Shown here: positions 52,312 to 57,480 of the stretch, one piece after another | Position numbering within the stretch: position 1 is the stretch's first letter | Layout of the letters: every line of letters starts with the position of its first letter | Source: an uncultured Pedobacter sp. | GTDB lineage: Bacteria; Bacteroidota; Bacteroidia; Sphingobacteriales; Sphingobacteriaceae | Assembly (NCBI RefSeq): GCF_946480185.1 | Contig: NZ_CAMLIG010000027.1 | Span: 1-57,480 of the forward strand | Length of the DNA stretch: 57,480 nucleotides | Direction of reading: 5' to 3' | The notes under the pieces: generated by a model | The model's database searches: none | Told to the model about the DNA's origin: nothing | What the model saw: only the letters and a program-made list of their open reading frames with translations | Made by a program: the position numbers and the translations under genes

Positions 52312-53931
52312 ATGACCGATTTACTTTTTATTACCAAAACCAAACAGCTCATAAATAACCTTAAAAACGTTTGCAAAAATTACGGTTTGGGAAATGATGG
52401 CAACGAGTTTAAAATTATTACGCAGGTTTTTCTGTATAAGTTCATGAACGATAAGTTCGCTTACGAAGCCAAAACCATCGAGCAGTTTAATTTAGCCAAA
52501 GCAGATAATTTTCAGGAAGCTTTAGAAACACTGGATGATGAACAATATAATTTCTTGCTGGCTTTTATCAATGCCAATACGCCACAGTTATATCCGCACC
52601 AAACCATTACCTATTTACACAATAAGCAAAACAGTAACGATTTTGCCAAGCTGTTTGACGATACGCTGAGAGAAATCAGCATCAACAATGCAGAGATTTA
52701 TTCGGTAAAATCGGCCAGCGGTGCAAAAGACAAAATGTTTGATGAATTGAGCCAGTTTATCAGCGATTCGTCTCAGCGTGATACATTTTGCAAGGCGCTC
52801 ATTAGTAAGTTGTTTGAGTTTAGCTTTGAGGGGATGTTTGGCGAGAAATACGATTTCTTTGCCACTATTTTTGAATACCTAATTAAAGATTACAATACAG
52901 ATAGTGGCGGTAAATATGCCGAATATTATACACCACATGCCGTTGCCCGCATTATGGCTTCTATAATGGTGAACGACCAGCCAAAAGACGTAAAAGTGTA
53001 CGATCCAAGTGCCGGTTCAGGGACTTTATTAATGAATATTGCCCATGCCATTGGCGAGGATAATTGCAGTATTTATAGCGAAGATATCTCGCAAAAATCA
53101 AGTAATATGTTGCGTTTAAATTTAGTTCTGAACAATTTAAGCCATAGCATTCCGCATATTATTAAAGGCAATACCATATTAGAGCCCTATTACCGCGAAG
53201 AAAAATTCGATTATATTGTTTCTAATCCGCCCTTTAAATTAGATTTCTCTGATTTTAGCGCCGCTTTAGATAAAGATATTAACAAAACCCGCTTCTTTGC
53301 CGGCATCCCCAATATCCCGAAAGCCAAAAAAGAAAGCATGGCCATTTACTTGCTGTTTATACAGCACATTATGTATAGCTTAAGCGCAAAAGGCAAAGGT
53401 GCTATTGTTGTTCCTACGGGTTTTATTACTGCCCAAAGCGGTATTGAGCGTAAAATACGCGAAGCCATGATTGAGCGTAAACTATTGCGTGGCGTGGTCA
53501 GTATGCCCAGTAATATTTTCGCCAGCACCGGTACCAATGTAAGTGTTTTGTTTTTGGATAACCGGGCCGATGCCGAACATGTCGTTTTGGTAGATGCCAG
53601 TAAATTGGGCGAGACCATTAAAGAAGGTAAAAACCAACGTACGGTATTAACTCCGCAAGAAGAGCAACGCATTATTGATGCGATGAATAAAAAAGTGGCG
53701 GAAGATGATTTTAGCGTGGTGGTTTCTGCCGAGGAGATTAAAGCCAAAAACTATTCTTTTTCTGCCGGTCAGTATTTTGAAGTGAAGATTGATTATGTGG
53801 ATATTTCCGCAGAAGAATTTAAGGAAAAGATGGAAGGATTTGAGAATAGATTGAACACTTTGTTTAAAGAATCTAGCATAATCGAAAGCGAAATTAAAAC
53901 CCAGTTAGCCAGCTTACATTTTAACAACTAA
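52312..53931 (+). CDS. hsdM: Type I restriction-modification methyltransferase subunit M
   Basis: This 539-aa N6-adenine methyltransferase has an N-terminal helical HsdM_N domain (about 1-150). The SAM-binding motif is YDPSAGSGTLLMN near 230 and the catalytic motif is IVSNPPFKLDF near 305. The C-terminal part contains an AEEIKAKNYSFSAGQYFEV stretch. It methylates the sites read by HsdS, protecting the host and forming the core complex. It abuts hsdR (stop TAA directly followed by ATG). A DUF3800 gene follows after 4 nt, instead of hsdS. Confidence 0.95.
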   Translation: MTDLLFITKTKQLINNLKNVCKNYGLGNDGNEFKIITQVFLYKFMNDKFAYEAKTIEQFNLAKADNFQEALETLDDEQYNFLLAFINANTPQLYPHQTITYLHNKQNSNDFAKLFDDTLREISINNAEIYSVKSASGAKDKMFDELSQFISDSSQRDTFCKALISKLFEFSFEGMFGEKYDFFATIFEYLIKDYNTDSGGKYAEYYTPHAVARIMASIMVNDQPKDVKVYDPSAGSGTLLMNIAHAIGEDNCSIYSEDISQKSSNMLRLNLVLNNLSHSIPHIIKGNTILEPYYREEKFDYIVSNPPFKLDFSDFSAALDKDINKTRFFAGIPNIPKAKKESMAIYLLFIQHIMYSLSAKGKGAIVVPTGFITAQSGIERKIREAMIERKLLRGVVSMPSNIFASTGTNVSVLFLDNRADAEHVVLVDASKLGETIKEGKNQRTVLTPQEEQRIIDAMNKKVAEDDFSVVVSAEEIKAKNYSFSAGQYFEVKIDYVDISAEEFKEKMEGFENRLNTLFKESSIIESEIKTQLASLHFNN

Positions 53932-53935
53932 TAAA

Positions 53936-54631
53936 ATGGATTTCGAGATTTTTTGTGATGAAAGCGCTTTAGAAGCAATAGCTAAGCAAGATGCGCATTT
54001 GTACATGGGGATTGGAGGGATTTGGCTTCCCGCAGAACATAGAGCAACCTTGAAAAGTGGATTAACTAAAATTAAACTGAAGTACGGAATTCATGGAGAG
54101 TTAAAATGGAAAAAGCTATCTCCAGCTTATTACGATTTATATAAAGAGGTTATTGATTTTTTTTTCGATGCAGGTTATATGCGTTTTAGGATAATTTTGA
54201 TAGAAGCCAATAAGATTGATCATATCAAATTTAATAACGCAGACCCTGAGCTAGGTTTCTATAAGTTTTACTATCAATTGATCAAACATTGGTTGTTTGA
54301 TTTTAACACCTATTCCATCTTCACTGATTTAAAAGAGAACAGAAATAAAGGACGTTTGCAGGAATTGAAAGAGACGCTCGACCAATCTAATCTTACGTCA
54401 GATGTCAAGCTGGTTCAAGGTCTGCCCTCAGAACAATCATTGGGCATTCAATTAGCAGATATTTTAACAGGTTTGGTAGTTTCTAAATTTAACAGAGAAG
54501 CCACAGGGAAAGCTAAACTTGATTTGATAAGCTATGTAGAAAGTAAATACTTATCGAAGGAAATTGCACCAACTTCTAAATGGGAAGAAAAGTTTAACGT
54601 TTTTAAAATTAATCTTCAAGGAGGTTGGTAA
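53936..54631 (+). CDS. DUF3800 protein, predicted RNase H-like nuclease
   Basis: This 231-aa protein is a DUF3800 member. It starts DFEIFCDESALEAI with Asp8 and Glu9, has FTDLKENRNKG in the middle, and ends SLGIQLADILTGLV near residue 172. These acidic patches match the RNase H-like core predicted for the family and may hold metal. DUF3800 genes are frequent near defence and mobile loci, with unknown substrates. It is 4 nt after hsdM and overlaps the next gene by one base (TAATG), so it is cotranscribed with the restriction genes. Its position between hsdM and hsdS is unusual. Confidence 0.85.
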   Translation: MDFEIFCDESALEAIAKQDAHLYMGIGGIWLPAEHRATLKSGLTKIKLKYGIHGELKWKKLSPAYYDLYKEVIDFFFDAGYMRFRIILIEANKIDHIKFNNADPELGFYKFYYQLIKHWLFDFNTYSIFTDLKENRNKGRLQELKETLDQSNLTSDVKLVQGLPSEQSLGIQLADILTGLVVSKFNREATGKAKLDLISYVESKYLSKEIAPTSKWEEKFNVFKINLQGGW

Positions 54632-55068
54632 TGCGGTATAAAAAAATAAAGCCGTATAAAATGAGTGAAGTTGAACTGCGGGAGTTATGGAACGTTGAAT
54701 ACTGCGAAAGTGCAATTTTCACGTTCGATAAGGTACGGGTGCAATTTTTTGCTAATATGTTCGACCATTGTTTTTACGAAAGTTCAAACAGAAAAAACAA
54801 AGACAAATCTATTTTATCGTACAATCGGTTGGAAAAGATATTTTGGATTAAAGATGCACTAACCGATCCAGATGCAGTATTAAAAGTGGGTTGGGACAGT
54901 AAGGAGAAAACCTATAATCAAAGCAGAAGAGTAGCTTTGGTAAAGAATAATTATGTAGTGATAATAGTTATTTTTAAAGAAAAGAAAGCAAGATTTATAA
55001 CGGCTTATGAAATAGAGGAGGAAGAAAATTTAGCTAAGATATTGGACAGCCCAAATTTTAAGACATAA
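54631..55068 (+). CDS. BECR-like RNase toxin candidate inside the hsd locus
   Basis: The 145-aa product (start ATG 54631, overlapping the DUF3800 stop) has features of the BECR nuclease fold (barnase-EndoU-colicin E5/D-RelE). These are a His in NMFDHCFYES (His46), an Arg-containing helix YNRLEKIFWIKDAL, and a C-terminal RFITAYEIEEEE strand-turn. These are the positions of family catalytic residues, but no exact family was confirmed. Such domains cleave RNA in toxins and phage proteins. It has no signal peptide and is basic in its first 20 residues. An in-frame ATG at 54661 is an alternative start. A hairpin follows at 55072-55098. Confidence 0.55.
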   Translation: MRYKKIKPYKMSEVELRELWNVEYCESAIFTFDKVRVQFFANMFDHCFYESSNRKNKDKSILSYNRLEKIFWIKDALTDPDAVLKVGWDSKEKTYNQSRRVALVKNNYVVIIVIFKEKKARFITAYEIEEEENLAKILDSPNFKT

Positions 55069-55071
55069 AAA

Positions 55072-55098
55072 AAACGTTGATTAGCTGGTTCAACGTTT
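55072..55098. terminator. Hairpin after the BECR-like gene
   Basis: aaacgttga and tcaacgttt (55072-55080, 55090-55098) form a 9-bp stem with a 9-nt loop. A long T run exists only on the minus strand, so on the plus strand it is at best a weak attenuator separating the cargo genes from hsdS. Confidence 0.5.
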
Positions 55099-55194
55099 AA
55101 GACCTTTGTAGATTCCAGACCGAAGGTAAAGAACAGAACAAATGTAACAATTAATTCTAATCTGTTTACTAAGGTTATGTAAAATTAAAAAAAG

Positions 55195-55341
55195 ATGGCA
55201 AAATTTAATTATAAAAGTGTAATGGTAGTCCTTAAAGAAAAGATGTTGGGTTTTGAGAAAACGCTGAGTGGTCTTTTTGCTGAAGGAAATGATTTGGATG
55301 CGGAAATTCAGAAACAATTGAAGGGGTTAAAACATGGGTAA
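55195..55341 (+). CDS. 48-aa small protein overlapping hsdS
   Basis: ATG 55195 to TAA 55341 gives a 48-residue acidic helical protein starting MAKFNYKSVMVVLKEKM and ending QKQLKGLKHG. The sequence has no low complexity and looks coding. Its last eight bases overlap the start of hsdS, with the hsdS ATG at 55334 nested in the HG-stop codons (ATGGGTAA), a layout typical of translational coupling. Nothing like it is recognised by name. It could be a small regulator or assembly partner of HsdS, or a leader that sets hsdS translation. Confidence 0.6.
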   Translation: MAKFNYKSVMVVLKEKMLGFEKTLSGLFAEGNDLDAEIQKQLKGLKHG

Positions 55342-56629
55342 CTCAAGAAGAATATCTGAGATTATCAATTACTATGGAAAAGGTGTGGCACCAAAATATG
55401 TGGTTGAAAGTTCCATAATAGTTCTAAATCAAAAATGCGTAAGAAATAATAAAATTGATTACAAGTGTGCTCAATACATTGCGGATGATAAACAATATGC
55501 AGAGACAAAGTTTCTAAAAGTAGGAGATATACTTGTTAATTCAACTGGACAGGGAACCGCTGGCAGGGTTGCCTTTGTGGCAAGTTTGCCTGATGAAAAA
55601 AGGGTAATTGTCGACTCACATATATTGGTTTTGAGAGTAGAGAATTTCGTTGAAGCACAATGCCTAAACTATAATCTTTTTTTTATAGAAAAAACACTTC
55701 AATCTTTTATGGATGGAAGTACCGGGCAAGGGGAATTTGATAAAATTAGATTATTCAATATCAAAGTTAATTATCCAAAAGATTCAGTCACCCAACAAAA
55801 AATCGCCTCCGTTCTTTCTACATTAGATGATAAAATAGAGCTTAACAATAAAATAAATGATAATTTAGAGCAGATGGCAAAAACACTGTACGACTATTGG
55901 TTTGTGCAGTTCGATTTCCCGAATGCAGAAGGCAAACCTTATAAATCATCAGGTGGCGAAATGGTTTATAACGATGTTTTGAAAAGGGAGATACCGAAGG
56001 GTTGGGAGGTGAAGAGTTTGGGAGATTTTATTGTAAATGATAAAAGTGGTGATTGGGGTAAAGAAGAAAGCGAAGGAAATTATGTTACAAAAGTAGGGTG
56101 TATAAGGGGTGCAGATATTAATGGAATAAATGGAAAAGGTGAAATAAAAATACCTACAAGGTTTATTTTAGAAAAGAATGAACATAAAATCTTGCAAGAG
56201 TTTGATTTAGTGGTAGAAATCTCAGGCGGAAGTCCTATCCAATCTACCGGGCGATTAGCATATATAACCAGAGAAGTAATAGAGCGCTTTGAAAATCCAT
56301 TGATTTGTTCCAACTTTTGTAAAGCCGTTGCTTTAAAATCTGGAAATCAATTTTTCTTTTTTGTGAATTCTTGGAATAGAGCTTATGATAATGGAGTACT
56401 CTTTGGTTTCGAAGGCAAAACAAGCGGTATTAAAAATCTACTTTTCGACATGTTTGTCAAGAGTTATCAAGTAGCTACACCAACCGAGAATTTATTGTTA
56501 AAGTTTCAAGGTATAGCTTCTTTGTATGAAAAGAAACGACAAGTTAACTTAAAACAAAACCAAGAATTAGCATCCCTAAGAGATTGGTTATTGCCTATGT
56601 TAATGAATGGCCAGATAAAAGTCGAGTAA
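55334..56629 (+). CDS. hsdS: Type I restriction-modification specificity subunit S
   Basis: This 431-aa protein has the two-half architecture of HsdS. Target recognition domain 1 spans about 1-150. A central conserved helix spans about 152-200 with TQQKIASVLSTLDDKIELNN and YDYWFVQFDFPN. Target recognition domain 2 spans about 222-385, starting PKGWEVKSLGDF. A C-terminal conserved helix spans about 386-431 with KQNQELASLRDWLLPMLMNG. The two halves read the two parts of the split DNA target. There is no second hsdS or inverted repeat nearby that would allow phase variation. It is coupled to the 48-aa ORF. Confidence 0.93.
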   Translation: MGNSRRISEIINYYGKGVAPKYVVESSIIVLNQKCVRNNKIDYKCAQYIADDKQYAETKFLKVGDILVNSTGQGTAGRVAFVASLPDEKRVIVDSHILVLRVENFVEAQCLNYNLFFIEKTLQSFMDGSTGQGEFDKIRLFNIKVNYPKDSVTQQKIASVLSTLDDKIELNNKINDNLEQMAKTLYDYWFVQFDFPNAEGKPYKSSGGEMVYNDVLKREIPKGWEVKSLGDFIVNDKSGDWGKEESEGNYVTKVGCIRGADINGINGKGEIKIPTRFILEKNEHKILQEFDLVVEISGGSPIQSTGRLAYITREVIERFENPLICSNFCKAVALKSGNQFFFFVNSWNRAYDNGVLFGFEGKTSGIKNLLFDMFVKSYQVATPTENLLLKFQGIASLYEKKRQVNLKQNQELASLRDWLLPMLMNGQIKVE

Positions 56630-56694
56630 TTTTGTAAAATAAATTATCATTTACCTAAGTATATCAATGGTATTTTGCGATGGTCTTATGTACA

Positions 56695-56770
56695 ATCGAG
56701 TTTTATTCTGATAACTCGATAAAATGAGCCTGGTAAACAGGGGATTTTAGCAAAACTCAATGAGTTTTGC
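56695..56770. repeat. Two palindromes downstream of hsdS
   Basis: atcgagtt/aactcgat (56695-56702, 56713-56720) and gcaaaactca/tgagttttgc (56750-56759, 56761-56770) are two perfect inverted repeats in the 339-bp gene-free stretch 56630-56968. The first may be a terminator stem. No other feature is seen there. Confidence 0.5.
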
Positions 56771-56968
56771 ATAATTATAAGGATTTGAAGATGGCTATAA
56801 TGGATGGCGCAGGTAATAACTCTATTATGTTAACCACCCCTCATGTTCAAATGTATTTGTAATTTTGCAGGCACAAAAGAATTAAAAGATTTATCAGCCA
56901 AAATTTTATCAACTATTAACTGATTTAGAAAGCTTAACCATCGGATAGATTTATTCGGTAGAAGTGCA

Positions 56969-57181
56969 TTGAGTCTCCAACCCGAAGAAAACAAACATTA
57001 TTTGGTAGTTGATAAATATAAAGGCAAAAAGAGTTCCTATAAAAACCTATATGATATGTTGCAATCTCCTAGCGATTATTCTTATTGTGTAATTGGTACT
57101 AATGAACTTTCAAAAGTAACCGAGGATATTAAGAAAACAGGAGCAAAGAAGTTTTCTGAGGTGTTGAGTGAGTTATTGTAG
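56969..57181 (+). pseudogene. Hypothetical ORF, possible 3' fragment of a degraded gene
   Basis: The 70-aa frame begins without a clear ribosome binding site or promoter and encodes MSLQPEENKHYLVVDKYKGK ... KKFSEVLSELL, mostly polar and helical at the end. Upstream, from about 56868, other frames give stretches such as AGTKELKDLSAKIL ended by stops, suggesting an interrupted longer gene. I recognise no family. It is either a short real protein or a remnant at the edge of the hsd island. Confidence 0.35.
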
Positions 57182-57300
57182 GTAACTCTATCTTATTAAG
57201 TTTTAATGCCTAAACCCGCCTTAACTTCCTTAAAGGTCGTTTAGCCTACGCACCTGTCCGGGGTTTAAGTGCAACGTCTCTCTGGATTAAATAATAGATA

Positions 57301-57378
57301 GGAGTTTCCAAACTCCCTACTTGTCAATGGAAATAATTATAGCAGGTTTTAAAAAACCATAAAAGAGTCTGGAGACCC
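57301..57378. repeat. REP-like palindromes
   Basis: ggagtttccaaactcc (57301-57316) and gagtctggagaccc (57365-57378) are short palindromes of the kind scattered in Bacteroidota genomes. They lie in the 300-bp gene-free end of the window. Confidence 0.5.
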
Positions 57379-57420
57379 TTTTCATTTATGAATCCGTAGA
57401 CCGCTACGTGTTATGCCGGG

Positions 57421-57480
57421 TTTTGCATAAGAACGAACAGATTGCCACAGCGCTTTTACGCAAGTCCATCGCTTCGGCTT
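57421..57480. repeat. Partial right half of the palindromic element at the window end
   Basis: The last 60 bp (ttttgcataagaacgaacag ... cagattgccacagcgc ... cgcttcggctt) match the right half of the complete copies and are cut by the window end. It is the right border of the hsd island. Confidence 0.6.

Noticed and set aside
55334..56629. Phase-variable hsdS by inversion
   Set aside because: Only one hsdS is present, with no partial second copy, invertase or matching inverted repeats in the window.

Overview
The window looks like chromosomal DNA of a member of the Bacteroidota, most likely Sphingobacteriaceae (Pedobacter-like). The DNA is AT-rich. Many genes are preceded by the Bacteroidota -7 promoter element TAnnTTTG. 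It carries lineage-typical genes: a type IX secretion plug protein (DUF5103), DUF2851, DUF4783, a START-like protein, and Rho with a long low-complexity N-terminal insertion. The genus is inferred from general similarity and was not tested.

Region 1 (about 0-46.1 kb) is ordinary core chromosome: sirtuin and PP-loop ATPase, free methionine sulfoxide reductase, gpmI, nadC, plsY, an M48 lipoprotein peptidase, the T9SS plug protein, an ABC-F ATPase, an SMR exporter with a DUF2130 protein, mnmD, an M13 peptidase, valS, an NtrC-like response regulator, RNase P RNA, an Sco/cytochrome c lipoprotein cluster, an acyl-ACP desaturase, a PIF1-like helicase, the NHEJ pair ku-ligD, sppA, folK with an Hpt protein, pssA, rho, pyrF, DUF2851 with PspC, folB and an FAD-linked oxidase. 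Operons are short and often tightly spaced or overlapping. Several start codons lie only 3-7 nt after a -7 element, which suggests leaderless or nearly leaderless mRNAs (gpmI, the ABC-F gene, folB).

Region 2 (46.1-49.2 kb) is accessory. Two minus-strand genes of unknown function (186 and 225 aa) sit among three complete copies (about 150-160 bp) and several half copies of a palindromic interspersed element, plus a 24-bp tandem repeat.

Region 3 (49.2-57.5 kb) is a type I restriction-modification island: hsdR, hsdM, then two cargo genes (a DUF3800 protein and a protein resembling BECR-fold RNases), then a previously unlisted 48-aa ORF that overlaps the start of hsdS by 8 nt, then hsdS. The island is bracketed by copies of the same palindromic element (48.92-49.08 kb and the window end). 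hsdR-hsdM-DUF3800-BECR are spaced like one transcript. A predicted nuclease pair inside an hsd locus recalls the architecture of anticodon-nuclease/restriction loci such as PrrC. I regard this as the most interesting candidate system, but its function is inference.

No tRNA, rRNA, CRISPR array, insertion sequence transposase or prophage was recognised.
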